Below, one piece after another: positions 27,876-37,130 of a stretch of DNA of 64,000 nt; position 1 is the stretch's first letter, and each line of letters opens with the position of its first letter. The stretch comes from Enterococcus malodoratus ATCC 43197 (GTDB lineage: Bacteria > Bacillota > Bacilli > Lactobacillales > Enterococcaceae). A model generated the notes under the pieces. The model searched no databases. It had not been told where the DNA came from and worked only from the letters and a program-made list of their open reading frames with translations. Location of the stretch: positions 1,093,636-1,157,635 of the forward strand of contig NZ_KE136481.1 of NCBI RefSeq assembly GCF_000407185.1, in the 5' to 3' direction. Both the position numbers and the translations under genes were made by a program.

Positions 27876-28631
27876 CTAACCAAATTTTCCTGAGATGTAA
27901 TCCTCTGTTTCTTGTTTTGCTGGATCTAAGAAAATCTTCTTCGTCTTGTCGAACTCGATCAATTCTCCTTGCAGGAAGAACGCCGTACGGTCAGAAATCC
28001 GCGATGCTTGTGACATATTGTGCGTCACAATGATGATCGTGTAATTTTCTTTCAGCTCTAACAACATGTTTTCGATCTTCCCCGTGGATACAGGGTCCAG
28101 TGCACTTGTTGGTTCATCCATTAGAATAACTTCTGGATTGACTGCTAAAACGCGAGCGATACAAACCCGCTGTTGTTGCCCGCCAGATAAGGATAATGCA
28201 CTCTCATGCAATTTATCTTTGACGTCATTCCAAACCGAAGCAGCTTTCAAACTTTCTTCCACCACTTGATCAAGCCTGCTTTTGTCTTTTTCACCCTTTA
28301 ATTTTAACCCATAAATGACGTTCTCGTAAATCGAAAATGGAAAAGGATTTGGCTGTTGAAAAACCATCCCGATTTCTTTTCGTAATTCCACCGTATCTGT
28401 CTTAGGGCTGTAAATATCTTTGTCCTTATACATCACACTGCCGGTGATCGTCACACCTGGAATCAAATCATTCATTCGATTCAATGAGCGCAAGTAAGTC
28501 GATTTTCCGCAGCCTGAAGGTCCGATCATCGCGGTGATCTCACCTTTTTCAATATCCATATCAATGCCTTTTAAGGCTTCCTTTTTACCATAATACAAAT
28601 GAAGGTCTTTGGAAGTAATAATCTTCGACAT
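27876..28631 (-). CDS. pstB2: Phosphate ABC transporter ATP-binding protein, second copy
   Basis: ATPase of the high-affinity phosphate importer. Walker [10 protein letters not shown], the PstB-specific [16 protein letters not shown]-loop [16 protein letters not shown], signature [13 protein letters not shown], Walker [14 protein letters not shown], and the H-loop VTHNM. 251 residues. A paralog of the adjacent pstB1; two pstB genes in tandem are typical of enterococci and streptococci. Confidence 0.95.
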   Translation of the reverse strand: MSKIITSKDLHLYYGKKEALKGIDMDIEKGEITAMIGPSGCGKSTYLRSLNRMNDLIPGVTITGSVMYKDKDIYSPKTDTVELRKEIGMVFQQPNPFPFSIYENVIYGLKLKGEKDKSRLDQVVEESLKAASVWNDVKDKLHESALSLSGGQQQRVCIARVLAVNPEVILMDEPTSALDPVSTGKIENMLLELKENYTIIIVTHNMSQASRISDRTAFFLQGELIEFDKTKKIFLDPAKQETEDYISGKFG

Positions 28632-28648
28632 TCAATTTCCTCCGTCTC

Positions 28649-29449
28649 TTAACCAAAGTGTCCTGATACATAATCTTCGGTAGCCTGAATTTTCGGCCGT
28701 GTGAAGATTTTCGGTGTTTCATCGTACTCGATAACATGTCCTAAATAGAAGAAAGCCGTATAATCACTGATCCGGGCTGCCTGCTGCATATTGTGAGTCA
28801 CAATGATGATCGTATAGTTTTCTTTCAATTGAATCAGTGTTTCTTCGACCGTTCCTGTTGAGATCGGGTCCAAGGCGCTGGCTGGTTCATCTAGTAATAA
28901 GATATCTGGCTTCATCGCAATTGCTCGCGCAATGCATAAACGCTGCTGCTGTCCACCAGATAGGGCCAAAGCACTTTTGTCTAAGTTGTCTTTGACCTGA
29001 TCCCACAGCGCCGCTTGTTTCAAACTGGTCTCAACTGCTTCTTCCAGTTGCTTTTTATCACGCATTCCGTGTTGTTTTAGTGCAAATGTGATATTTTCGC
29101 GAATCGATTTACTGAAAGGATTTGGTCGTTGAAACACCATTCCGATCCGTTTGCGCATTTCATAGACATCAATGTTTGATGCATTGACATCTACATCTTT
29201 GTATATGATTTTCCCAGTTACACTGGCACTGGCAATCCCGTCGTTCATCCGGTTCAGAGACCGCAAATAGGTCGATTTCCCACAGCCTGAAGGGCCGATT
29301 AACGCGGTAATTTTATTTTTTTCAAATTCCAGATCGACACCTTTTATGGCTTCATTGTCTCCATAATAGACATGCAGATCTTCCGTATGCAACGCAATTT
29401 CGCCAGGCATCCTGATGAGGTTGCGTTCCTCCCAATTGTATTCTTTCAT
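28649..29449 (-). CDS. pstB1: Phosphate ABC transporter ATP-binding protein, first copy
   Basis: ATPase with Walker [26 protein letters not shown]-loop [15 protein letters not shown], signature [14 protein letters not shown], Walker [14 protein letters not shown] and H-loop VTHNM. 266 residues, with a roughly 17-residue N-terminal extension relative to pstB2. ATG at 29449 is used, with AAGGAG 7 nt upstream; the TTG one codon earlier is possible. Lies between pstA and pstB2. Confidence 0.95.
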   Translation of the reverse strand: MKEYNWEERNLIRMPGEIALHTEDLHVYYGDNEAIKGVDLEFEKNKITALIGPSGCGKSTYLRSLNRMNDGIASASVTGKIIYKDVDVNASNIDVYEMRKRIGMVFQRPNPFSKSIRENITFALKQHGMRDKKQLEEAVETSLKQAALWDQVKDNLDKSALALSGGQQQRLCIARAIAMKPDILLLDEPASALDPISTGTVEETLIQLKENYTIIIVTHNMQQAARISDYTAFFYLGHVIEYDETPKIFTRPKIQATEDYVSGHFG

Positions 29450-29528
29450 CAACGTTCTCCTTGTTCGTACTGAGGAAATTTAGTTACAAATCATTCACTT
29501 TTCTTTTCGCACAATTAAACTATTCTTC

Positions 29529-30416
29529 TTATGCTGAAGTCATTTTTCTATGCAGTCGTTTACCGATCGCCCGTGCGCCAAAATTAAATAGCAAGACTGC
29601 TAAAATTAAGACTGCCGAAGCTCCCGCGGAAACAGCGTTGCCGTCTGGCATCGTGCCTTCAGTATTGATTTTCCAAATGTGCACGGCTAACGTTTCAGCT
29701 TGACGGAAAATACTTAATGGACTTGAAACGCTCAATGGATTGAAATTTGTAAAATCCAAAGCCGGCGCACTTTGTCCAGCTGTATAAATCAATGCCGCCG
29801 CTTCACCGAAAATCCGGCCCGAACTCAAAATGACTCCGGTTAAAATTCCTGGCAAGGCGTCTGGAACAACAATTTTCGTAACAGTTTCCCAACGTGACAA
29901 GCCTAGAGCTAATCCCGCCTCACGTTGTGTGTAATGAATCGCTCTTAACGACTCTTCAATGTTTCTTGTCAGCAAGGGCAAATTGAACAAGGTCAATGCC
30001 AAAGCCCCTGAAAGAATCGAGAAGCCATATCCAAACTGGATAACGAAGATCAAGAAGCCGAACAAACCAACAACCACTGAAGGCAGTGAGCTTAAAATTT
30101 CGATCGATGTCCGAATAACATTGGTCACCCAATTTTTCTTCGCATATTCAGATAGATAAATCCCAGCTCCCAACGAAATTGGTAAACTGATGATCATCGT
30201 GATCAGTAACAAGTAGATCGAATTGAATAATTGAATCCCGATCCCGCCACCCTTTTGGTAAGCTTTTGATGGAGAGGTCAAGAATTCCCAAGAAACATGC
30301 GGCAAGCCGCGGATTAAAATATATAGTAAAAGAAAGGCCAGGATCGCAACGATCACAGCAGAGACAGTATACAAAATGACTGTCGCGATTTTATCTGCGC
30401 GTTTGGCTTTATCCAT
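29529..30416 (-). CDS. pstA: Phosphate ABC transporter permease PstA
   Basis: Membrane permease with six segments and the binding-protein-dependent transport signature EAGLALGLSRWETVTKIVVPDALPGILTGVILSSGRIFGEAAAL. 295 residues. The start ATG overlaps the pstC stop by 8 nt, so both permeases are coupled. Partners are PstC, PstB1/PstB2 and the lipoprotein PstS. Confidence 0.95.
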   Translation of the reverse strand: MDKAKRADKIATVILYTVSAVIVAILAFLLLYILIRGLPHVSWEFLTSPSKAYQKGGGIGIQLFNSIYLLLITMIISLPISLGAGIYLSEYAKKNWVTNVIRTSIEILSSLPSVVVGLFGFLIFVIQFGYGFSILSGALALTLFNLPLLTRNIEESLRAIHYTQREAGLALGLSRWETVTKIVVPDALPGILTGVILSSGRIFGEAAALIYTAGQSAPALDFTNFNPLSVSSPLSIFRQAETLAVHIWKINTEGTMPDGNAVSAGASAVLILAVLLFNFGARAIGKRLHRKMTSA

Positions 30417-31341
30417 TCGTTATATCCCCTTTCTTTCCAATGTAGCGGATTAAAATATTGAAAACTAAAGACATGAATAATAGGATCAAGGCTAATGACC
30501 ACAGGACATTGTTTTCTACTGTTCCCATGATCGTATTCCCAATTCCCATCGTTAAAATCGAAGTTAAGGTTGATGCTGGTGTTGTTAGACCCGCCGGCAT
30601 CAAAGCGGCGTTCCCGATCACCATTTGGATCGCTAGAGCTTCACCAAAGGCCCGAGCCATTCCGAATACGACAGCGGTCAGAATTCCCGGGATCGCTGCC
30701 CGCAATACAACTTTGTAAATCGTTTGCCAACGCGTTCCTCCCAAAGCCAGTGAAGCTTCGCGGTAATGACGTGGCACTGATTTTAATGTATCGACCGTCA
30801 TCGTAGTCACCGTTGGTAAAATCATGACGAACAAGACGAAGGTTCCCGATAAGATCCCAAAACCCGTTCCGCCAAAAATGGACCGGATGAAGGGTACGAT
30901 CACTGTTAAACCGATAAAACCATATACAACAGAAGGAATACCTACTAATAATTCAATGACCGGCTGTAAAAATTTTTGTCCCTTAGTCGGCGAGATTTCT
31001 GTCATAAAGACCGCCGCACCGATTGCGAAAGGAGTCGCTACAATTGCGGATAAAAATGTCACCATAAATGAACCTAGAATCATTGGCAAAGCACCCACTA
31101 AAGGCTTGCCATCTGGTCCTGTCGCACTAGGATTCCAGACTGTGCCAAATAAAAAGTCGAATACATTAATCTTATCTACAAAAAAGGTCGATAACCCTTT
31201 ACTTGCTACAAAATAGAAAATCGCTCCAACCACAAACACGATCAATGCGATACAAACAAAACTGATAAAGCGTCCTCGCTGTTCAATCCTTGCACGCTTT
31301 GATTTCGTCGTGAGCGCTTTTTTTACATCTTCATTTTCCAA
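30409..31341 (-). CDS. pstC: Phosphate ABC transporter permease PstC
   Basis: 310 residues, six membrane segments after a charged N-terminus. Diagnostic segments are ELLVGIPSVVYGFIGL, REASLALGGTRWQTIYKVVLRAAIPGILTAVVFGMARAFGEALAIQMVIGN and PASTLTSILTMGIGNT. First gene of the transporter operon in this orientation, but pstS, normally adjacent, lies 2.5 kb upstream past two unrelated genes and a repeat array. A PhoP-box-like direct repeat precedes pstC. Confidence 0.95.
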   Translation of the reverse strand: MENEDVKKALTTKSKRARIEQRGRFISFVCIALIVFVVGAIFYFVASKGLSTFFVDKINVFDFLFGTVWNPSATGPDGKPLVGALPMILGSFMVTFLSAIVATPFAIGAAVFMTEISPTKGQKFLQPVIELLVGIPSVVYGFIGLTVIVPFIRSIFGGTGFGILSGTFVLFVMILPTVTTMTVDTLKSVPRHYREASLALGGTRWQTIYKVVLRAAIPGILTAVVFGMARAFGEALAIQMVIGNAALMPAGLTTPASTLTSILTMGIGNTIMGTVENNVLWSLALILLFMSLVFNILIRYIGKKGDITNG

Positions 31342-31564
31342 GGCCTACTCCTCCTGATTCCTTCAAACTAATCCACTCGGTTTTACAAACCGACAAAATC
31401 ATTTTACCTGTTGAAAATCAATTTCCTTTTAACCTCCTGTAACGCTTCCATGACAATTGTAAAGAAAGTGTAAACTAAATCGGAGGCTATTCGCAACTGA
31501 ACTGCTTGCTAGCCGGCTCAGAATAGGCAGAATTTTTTTGAATAAAAATATAATGACACCATTT

Positions 31565-31706
31565 TGTAAATCTTCTGATGTTGGAAAGAAAACTGGCAGC
31601 TAGTTTATTTTACAGTAATCATTTTTCTCTGAAGAAAAATGAGTTTTATTTTCACCACGCATACCATTTTACTAACCTGCTAAAACAGGAAGGAAAACTG
31701 GCAAAA
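31565..31706 (+). repeat. Degenerate copy of the terminator-docked interspersed repeat
   Basis: ACTGGCAGCTAG, CAGTAATCATTTTTCTC, GAAAAATGAGTTTTATTTTC, ACGCATACCATTTTACTAA and a final ACTGGCAAAAAAAA align in order with the full copies at 33107-33785, on the same strand. It ends directly at the terminator hairpin of the VOC gene. Confidence 0.65.
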
Positions 31707-31707
31707 A

Positions 31708-31731
31708 AAACAGCATCCGCGGATGCTGTTT
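31708..31731 (-). terminator. Terminator of the VOC gene
   Basis: AAACAGCATCCGCGGATGCTGTTT palindrome followed on the minus strand by a run of T. A second hairpin, TCCCACCA / TGGTGGGA (31755-31782), lies between it and the stop codon. Confidence 0.8.
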
Positions 31732-31796
31732 CTCTGTTTATTTAGTCCTGCCAGTCCCACCAGTTTTGTTTTTTTGGTGGGAGATTGCCATCGTGA

Positions 31797-32189
31797 TCAG
31801 TCCTCTTTATATTCAGTGAACGTTAGTACATAACCATCAGGATCTGTGATCGCAAATTCTTTCGCGCCATAAAAAGTTGCATGAGGTTCAGTATAGATTG
31901 GATACTTGGTTTTGGCATTTGCATAAAATTCCTCGAAATTATCAATCGTAATATATAGCGTAATCGAAGGTTGGATTTTCTCCGTCGTCAGAATCGGGTA
32001 TTCTTCGCTCAAATTACTTTGTTCTTGCAGCATCAAGCTTAATGATTCTTTAGCCAGAATCGCAAATTGCAACGTTTGATCTTTAGCTGGAACCGAAGCG
32101 ACTACCTCTAATCCAAGAACTTCCTGATAAAACTCCACAGATGCATCTACACTTGCCACCATTAAATTCGTCGTTATATTTTTGTACAT
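31797..32189 (-). CDS. VOC family (glyoxalase/bleomycin-resistance-like) protein
   Basis: 130 residues with two beta-alpha-beta-beta-beta modules. The first is TTNLMVASVDASVEFYQEVLGLEVVASVP. The second ends YGAKEFAITDPDGYVLTFTEY, the usual VOC metal-site ending. Members include glyoxalases, dioxygenases and antibiotic-binding proteins; the substrate is not predictable here. Start follows AAGGAGG. Preceded on the same strand by an AraC-type regulator 67 nt upstream, which may control it. Confidence 0.85.
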   Translation of the reverse strand: MYKNITTNLMVASVDASVEFYQEVLGLEVVASVPAKDQTLQFAILAKESLSLMLQEQSNLSEEYPILTTEKIQPSITLYITIDNFEEFYANAKTKYPIYTEPHATFYGAKEFAITDPDGYVLTFTEYKED

Positions 32190-32256
32190 ATTAACCGCCT
32201 CCTTATTTATACTCTTATTCTAGCAAGCAGAAAAAGAAACTTATTGTAAAAATGCG

Positions 32257-33033
32257 TCAATTTTTGTACCGCGCGACTAAATCTAAGGGTGTGATGCCTA
32301 GATGATGTTTAAAATCTCGATTGAAATGAGGCTGATCATAATAATTCGTCACCGCCAAAATATCCGCGGGCTTGGCCTGTTCAGAAGTCAATATTTGCAG
32401 ACATTTCTGAAACCGCAAAATACTCAGTACCATCTTGGGAGTGAGACCAAAATTTTTTGAAAATAATCGCTGGCATTGCCGCGGACTAAAGTGAAGCAAT
32501 TCATACAAGTCTTCCGTAGTCTGAGGAATCGTTTCAGACATTCGCGGGAAAAGATGCGTAAATTCATTCGGATGCTTCTCAGCAAATTTCCTGACCAAAT
32601 AGGTTTGAAATTTTTCTTGTGCTTCAGGAAAACTCAGCGAAAAGAACTCATCATGATCCAAGTCAGCAAAAATATCGGAAAGCAATAGAAATTCATCCAT
32701 TACCTCATTGGCAGGTATCCCCGTTAATTGATGAAAAGCTCCCGGCATCATGCGGGCACCAAAAAAATGGGCAGGTGTCTGAATCTCATAATCGAAATCC
32801 GTTTGCTGATTTCCCGTAAAAAAAATCATTTTCTGATCATAGTCCACGATTAAATCAATGCAGCCATCTGCGATGATCACATTTTTAACTTGAGTCAGCT
32901 CGTTCATTTTTGAGGAGATCTCCCAAAAGCACAAAATAAAATCGCTGGACTCAGGAATAATCTTCTCCTGATAATTCATTACACGAGTAAATTCCTCGTT
33001 CAATAGAAAAGGCAGTTGAATTGGATAGTACAT
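32257..33033 (-). CDS. AraC-family transcriptional regulator
   Basis: 258 residues. N-terminal cupin-like sensing domain (VIIADGCIDLIVDYDQKMIFFTGNQ, resembling the DUF6597 type), then the C-terminal double helix-turn-helix: LLHFSPRQCQRLFSKNFGLTPKMVLSILRFQKCLQIL and YYDQPHFNRDFKHHLGITP. The effector is unknown. The downstream VOC gene is the most likely target. Start ATG follows AAGGAGG. The upstream flank is the interspersed repeat array. Confidence 0.88.
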   Translation of the reverse strand: MYYPIQLPFLLNEEFTRVMNYQEKIIPESSDFILCFWEISSKMNELTQVKNVIIADGCIDLIVDYDQKMIFFTGNQQTDFDYEIQTPAHFFGARMMPGAFHQLTGIPANEVMDEFLLLSDIFADLDHDEFFSLSFPEAQEKFQTYLVRKFAEKHPNEFTHLFPRMSETIPQTTEDLYELLHFSPRQCQRLFSKNFGLTPKMVLSILRFQKCLQILTSEQAKPADILAVTNYYDQPHFNRDFKHHLGITPLDLVARYKN

Positions 33034-33106
33034 CTTATAGTGCCTCCTTGTTTTATCATCTCTGTGTTTATCATTTATCTAAGTTGATTGAATGAACAAT
33101 TGATTA

Positions 33107-33785
33107 GCTCTCATGGTTTATTTAACTGCAAAAAAATCGGGACTGGCAGCTAGCTCATTGCTTTGGTAATCATTTTTTCAAAAAATAAAAAAATGAATTT
33201 ATTTTCGTACACATACCATCCAACTAAACGGCTTGTACATTTTATTTTCAATAATTTATTTTATTGGCTCTCATAGTTTATTGAACTGCGAAAAAATCGG
33301 GACTGGCAGCTAGCTCATTGCTTTGGTAATCATTTTTTCAAAAAATAAAAAAATGAATTTATTTTCGTACGCATACCATCCAACTAAAAGGCTTGTACAT
33401 TTTATTTCCAATAATTTATTTTATTGGCTCTCATAGTTTATTGAACTGCGAAAAACCGGACTGCCAGCTAACTCTTTACTTTGGTAATCATTTTTTCAAA
33501 GAGCGAAAAAATGAATTTATTTTCGTACGCATACCATCCAACTAAACAGCTTGTACATTTTATTTCCAATAATTTATTTTATTGGCTCTCATAGTTTATT
33601 TAACTGCGGAAAAATCGGGACTGGCTGCTAGCTCATTGCTTTGGTAATCATTTTTTCAAAGAACGAAAAAATGAATTTATTTTCGTACGCATACCATCCA
33701 ACTAAACAGCTTGTACCTATAATTTGAATGAACAATTGAGTAGCTCTCATAGTTTATTTAACTGCGAAAAGTTGGACTGGCAAAA
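33107..33785 (+). repeat. Array of four ~160-bp repeats plus a partial fifth
   Basis: Unit starts (GCTCTCAT) at 33107, 33267, 33427, 33585 and 33743, giving periods of 160, 160, 158 and 158 bp. Each unit holds ACTGCGAAAA, a GGACTGGCAGCTAGCTC block, GGTAATCATTTTTTC with GAAAAAATGA as an inverted pair, TTTATTTTCGTACGCATACC, ACTAAA-GGCTTGTACATTTTATT, and CCAATAA / TTATTGG at the junction. The last partial unit ends GGACTGGCAAAAA at the pstS terminator. No open reading frame is conserved among units. Confidence 0.93.
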
Positions 33786-33786
33786 A

Positions 33787-33813
33787 GGGCACAGAAAATT
33801 TTTTTCTATGCCC
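33787..33813 (-). terminator. Terminator of pstS
   Basis: GGGCACAGAAAA / TTTTCTATGCCC, a 12-bp stem with one wobble pair; TTTTTGCC follows on the minus strand, where the repeat array begins. Confidence 0.8.
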
Positions 33814-33823
33814 TCTGAGATTC

Positions 33824-34672
33824 TTATTTTATTTCATTGCCTTGCCAATCTCGTTCTACTTTCATATCAGAGATTGGGATATAGCCGAGTTGTGGAACGA
33901 CTTTTCCTTGAACTTCTTTTGAAAGCATGTAATCAAGAAAATCCTCAACCAACTTGGTTGGCTTTCCTTTGGTGTACATGTGTTCATAAGCCCAGATTTT
34001 CCAACGATTGGTCGTAACATTTTCGTCGGTCGGTTCAATATTATCAATGCTCAATGTTTGAACATCCTTCGTTACATAAGAGAAGGCCGTATAACTAATC
34101 GCACCTGGTGTATCGGAAACAATTTGTCGAACCATGCCGCTGGAATCTTGCTCTTGGGCTCGAATCGCAGTTTTGCCATCTAGCACCCATTGCTCAAATG
34201 TCGAACGCGTTCCGCTGCCGGTTGCCCGATTTAAGATCACGATTTCTTGATCTTTTCCGCCGACTTCTTTCCAGTTCTTGATTTCACCAAGAAAAATTTT
34301 GCGCAAGTTTTCCAACGAAATATTTTTTACGCCAACGCCTTTATTAACGATCGGAGTAATCCCGACGACCGCAACTTTATGGTCGACCAATTTTTTCGCG
34401 TCGATTCCATTTTTTTCCTCAGCAAACAAATCAGAATTACCGATTTCAACAGCACCGGACTGTACTTGGCTTAACCCTGTACCACTTCCGCCGCCTTGGA
34501 CATTAATAAATCTGCCGGGATTCTTACTTTGATATTCCTCAGCTACTGTCTCAACTAAAGGTTGCAGCGCGGAGGACCCGACAGCCGTAATTGATTCGCC
34601 GCGGTCGATCCATTTTGAACAACCGGACAAAAGTAAAAGCGTACCTAATAGGGGAATTAACCATTTCTTCAT
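33824..34672 (-). CDS. pstS: Phosphate-binding lipoprotein PstS
   Basis: Extracytoplasmic phosphate receptor of the Pst importer. Signal peptide KKWLIPLLGTLLLLSGC with lipobox cysteine at residue 18 (substrate for Lgt). Phosphate-site segments: VGSSALQPLVE, GGGSGTGLSQVQSGAVEIGNSD and NRATGSGTRSTFEQW. 282 residues. It stands alone, about 2.5 kb upstream of pstC on the same strand, with its own terminator. A likely promoter (TTGCGC, 16 nt, TATAAA) precedes it near 34730-34757. Confidence 0.94.
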   Translation of the reverse strand: MKKWLIPLLGTLLLLSGCSKWIDRGESITAVGSSALQPLVETVAEEYQSKNPGRFINVQGGGSGTGLSQVQSGAVEIGNSDLFAEEKNGIDAKKLVDHKVAVVGITPIVNKGVGVKNISLENLRKIFLGEIKNWKEVGGKDQEIVILNRATGSGTRSTFEQWVLDGKTAIRAQEQDSSGMVRQIVSDTPGAISYTAFSYVTKDVQTLSIDNIEPTDENVTTNRWKIWAYEHMYTKGKPTKLVEDFLDYMLSKEVQGKVVPQLGYIPISDMKVERDWQGNEIK

Positions 34673-34763
34673 GAAAAATCTCCTTAATCATTTCCTAGAT
34701 GTTTGATTCACTAAACAAGCTAGTTCATTTTATACTATCAAACCATGAAAGCGCAAATGATTT

Positions 34764-36212
34764 TTATAAGAGTGGTGAGATCAAACGAGCGATTCCCTCT
34801 TTAAACTTGATAACCGTACCGCGCTGATCGTATTTTTCCTGCGTCAGAAGTTCTGATTTCATCGAATCCTTATAAAATTCTTCTCTTAGTTCTTCTGCAA
34901 ATGCCGCATCATATACAAGTGTATTTACTTCAAAATCCAATTTGAAAGAACGAACATCGATATTCGCCGATCCTACTGAAGCAATCCCAGCATCGACCAC
35001 CATGGTTTTAGCATGAATGAAACCATTCTCATAGGTCTCGATGATCGCGCCATATTCCAACAGCTCTGCCGCAAAAGAATACGTCGCCCAATAAACCAAA
35101 ATATGATCGGGCTTATTTGGTATCTGCATTCGAACCTTTACCCCGGAAAGCAACGCTAGTTTCAGCGCCTCATGAATCGGAGCGTCTGGAATATAGTAAG
35201 GCGTCTGGATCAAAATTTCTTTTTTTGCCAGATTGATCATTTTTAAGTAGGTCAATTTGATCTGTTCATGTTCACTATCCGGGCCGCTACTGACTATTTG
35301 CAGGGCTAATTTACCATCTGATTCGATTTCAGGAAAATAATCGGGCTGATAAACCAATTCGTGTTTTTGCTGGGAATTCCAGTCCATCAAAAAGCGATTC
35401 TGCAAAGTATAAACGGCATGACCATGGATGCGCAAATGATTGTCTCGCCAATAACCAAATTTTTCAACCAAACCAAGATATTCATCTCCCACATTGAACC
35501 CACCGGTATACCCGATCTCACCATCGATCACGACGATTTTCCGGTGATTCCGATAGTTCATTCGCGGATTTAGATACGGTAAAAATAGTGGAAAGAAAAA
35601 ATCAACTTCGCCTCCGGCTTCGATTAACGGTGTAAGGAAACGTCGATTGACTTGAGTGGAGCCCCAAGCATCCAGCAGCAGGCGAACTTTCACGCCTCGA
35701 GAAACAGCATCGACTAATGCTTCGCGAACTTCAAGTCCCAAATTATCTGCGCGATAAATGTAGTACTCCATATGAATATGGAACTTCGCCCGCTTAATGT
35801 CCTCAAGCAAAGCGTCAAATTTTTCACGGCCATCAGTGTAGAGCGTCACTTCATTATTGGTTGTATATAGTGAACTCTCAAACATCGTCAGCATATAAAT
35901 CAACTGCCTCGGATCTACTTGATTCGTTGTCGGCTTTGGAAATAGTCCCCGTGTTAAAGCGCGTTGCTGTTGCTGGACTTCAACGTTCATACCGATTTTG
36001 GTCTGCATCTTCAAATCAAAGATTCGTTCTTTGGAAATCCCCTTCCCAAAAAAAACATATAAAACAAAACCGAGAACTGGAATAAAGGTCAAGACTAACA
36101 ACCAAGCCCATGTATTGACCGTATCCTTCCGTTCTCGAAAGACAATAATAAATGATAATATCGTGTTTATAACCAGGAAAATCAATCCCAAGTGCTCTGT
36201 CACAAAAGACAT
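34764..36212 (-). CDS. cls: Cardiolipin synthase
   Basis: Joins two phosphatidylglycerols into cardiolipin at the membrane. Two N-terminal membrane segments (LGLIFLVINTILSFIIVF, WAWLLVLTFIPVLGFVLYVFFG), then two phospholipase-D HKD motifs: HRKIVVIDGEIGYTGG and HAKTMVVDAGIASVGSANID. 482 residues is standard. Functionally relevant to the LiaXYZ genes here, because cls changes accompany LiaFSR-mediated daptomycin tolerance in enterococci. Start follows AAGGAG. Confidence 0.95.
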   Translation of the reverse strand: MSFVTEHLGLIFLVINTILSFIIVFRERKDTVNTWAWLLVLTFIPVLGFVLYVFFGKGISKERIFDLKMQTKIGMNVEVQQQQRALTRGLFPKPTTNQVDPRQLIYMLTMFESSLYTTNNEVTLYTDGREKFDALLEDIKRAKFHIHMEYYIYRADNLGLEVREALVDAVSRGVKVRLLLDAWGSTQVNRRFLTPLIEAGGEVDFFFPLFLPYLNPRMNYRNHRKIVVIDGEIGYTGGFNVGDEYLGLVEKFGYWRDNHLRIHGHAVYTLQNRFLMDWNSQQKHELVYQPDYFPEIESDGKLALQIVSSGPDSEHEQIKLTYLKMINLAKKEILIQTPYYIPDAPIHEALKLALLSGVKVRMQIPNKPDHILVYWATYSFAAELLEYGAIIETYENGFIHAKTMVVDAGIASVGSANIDVRSFKLDFEVNTLVYDAAFAEELREEFYKDSMKSELLTQEKYDQRGTVIKFKEGIARLISPLL

Positions 36213-36272
36213 GTTTTCACACTCCTTCTACTAAAGGATAGCCGAGAAGGTGCTGATTGTAAACAATGGGCA

Positions 36273-36710
36273 TTACTGATTCCCGTTTTTTTGTAAAAGC
36301 ATCTCAATGTGCGGAATATCATCCTCCAAGTAAATCTCAGAATTCGGCTTAAACCCAAAGGACCCATAAAATTCGGCCAGGTGAGCTTGAGCTGAAATAA
36401 CAACTACTCGATTAGGATAACGTTTTTCAATTTCCTTTAATGTTTTCTCCACGATTTTTCGTCCTAATTGTTGTCCGCGATATTCTTTCACCACTAAAAC
36501 ACGGCCAAAATGAATCGGATCGTCTGTCGCCAAAATTCGGGCATAAGCCTTTATCTTGCCATCCTCTTCCAGACAAACATGCAAAGCCTGACGATCTGCC
36601 TCGTCGACTTCTTGATACGGACAATTCTGTTCAACCACAAAGACGGCTGTACGAATTTGTAAAATTGTCAATAATTCTTGTGACGTTAGTTCATCGGTTG
36701 ATTTAATCAT
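36273..36710 (-). CDS. GNAT-family N-acetyltransferase (ElaA-like)
   Basis: 145 residues. ElaA-type features: LQIRTAVFVVEQNCPYQEVDEADRQALHV near the N-terminus, acetyl-CoA loop VLVVKEYRGQQLGRKIVEKTL (Q/R-x-x-G-x-G/A type), and AHLAEFYGSFGFKPNSEIYLEDDIPHIEM at the end. The acceptor substrate is unknown. 60 nt upstream of cls on the same strand; co-transcription possible. Confidence 0.88.
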   Translation of the reverse strand: MIKSTDELTSQELLTILQIRTAVFVVEQNCPYQEVDEADRQALHVCLEEDGKIKAYARILATDDPIHFGRVLVVKEYRGQQLGRKIVEKTLKEIEKRYPNRVVVISAQAHLAEFYGSFGFKPNSEIYLEDDIPHIEMLLQKNGNQ

Positions 36711-36758
36711 AGGGACCTCCTGAATTTTCTATTAGAAATAGTGTAACTCACTTTTAGG

Positions 36759-37079
36759 TTAATGTCCGCTAGTAACTTTAATCCCAATGATACCCGCGAT
36801 CAAAAGCAGCACAAAAAAGCTTGTTAAAAGAGATAAATGATCCTTAAAGAAAATCACGCCAATCAAAATTGATCCCACAGCACCGATCCCTGTCCAGATT
36901 GGATAAGCCAAACTCATTGGCAGCGAGTGTAATGCTTTTGCTAAAAAGTAGAAGCTCGCCACCATGCCAATCAACGTTAAAAGCGAATAATTCAGTTTGC
37001 TGAACCCTTCGCTCAACTTCATCATCGTCGCCCAAAACATTTCAAATAATCCTGCTACAACTAATGATACCCATGCCAT
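36759..37079 (-). CDS. SMR-family exporter, SugE/Gdx-like
   Basis: 106-residue, four-segment small multidrug resistance protein. Residue Glu13 in VVAGLFEMFWATMMKLSEGFS is the conserved membrane carboxylate. The GLFEMFWA and AYPIWTGIGAVGSILIGV segments fit the SugE/Gdx branch, whose characterised members export guanidinium, rather than the EmrE branch. Single gene; partner subunit not seen nearby. A strong hairpin lies in its leader. Confidence 0.82.
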   Translation of the reverse strand: MAWVSLVVAGLFEMFWATMMKLSEGFSKLNYSLLTLIGMVASFYFLAKALHSLPMSLAYPIWTGIGAVGSILIGVIFFKDHLSLLTSFFVLLLIAGIIGIKVTSGH

Positions 37080-37130
37080 AATAATTACTCCTCCTCAGTT
37101 AAAATAATAAATTTATACTGCTGAGAACAC

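Larger units (their letters stand above)
31342..31796. promoter_or_regulatory. pstC upstream region: PhoP-like box, degenerate repeat, two hairpins
   Basis: 455 bases without a gene. On the minus strand TTTACA occurs twice (31458-31463 and 31469-31474) at an 11-bp period, the layout of a PhoP box. A degenerate interspersed repeat spans about 31565-31706. Hairpins are at 31708-31731 (terminator of the VOC gene) and 31755-31782. Confidence 0.6.

Noticed and set aside
30824-31216. 130-residue open frame opposite pstC
   Set aside because: Composition rich in Lys, Pro and Thr typical of antisense of a membrane protein; no ribosome site.
33107-33785. Regular repeats suggestive of a CRISPR array
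   Set aside because: Period is about 160 bp, units are nearly identical along their whole length, and there are no short repeats with unique spacers or cas genes.
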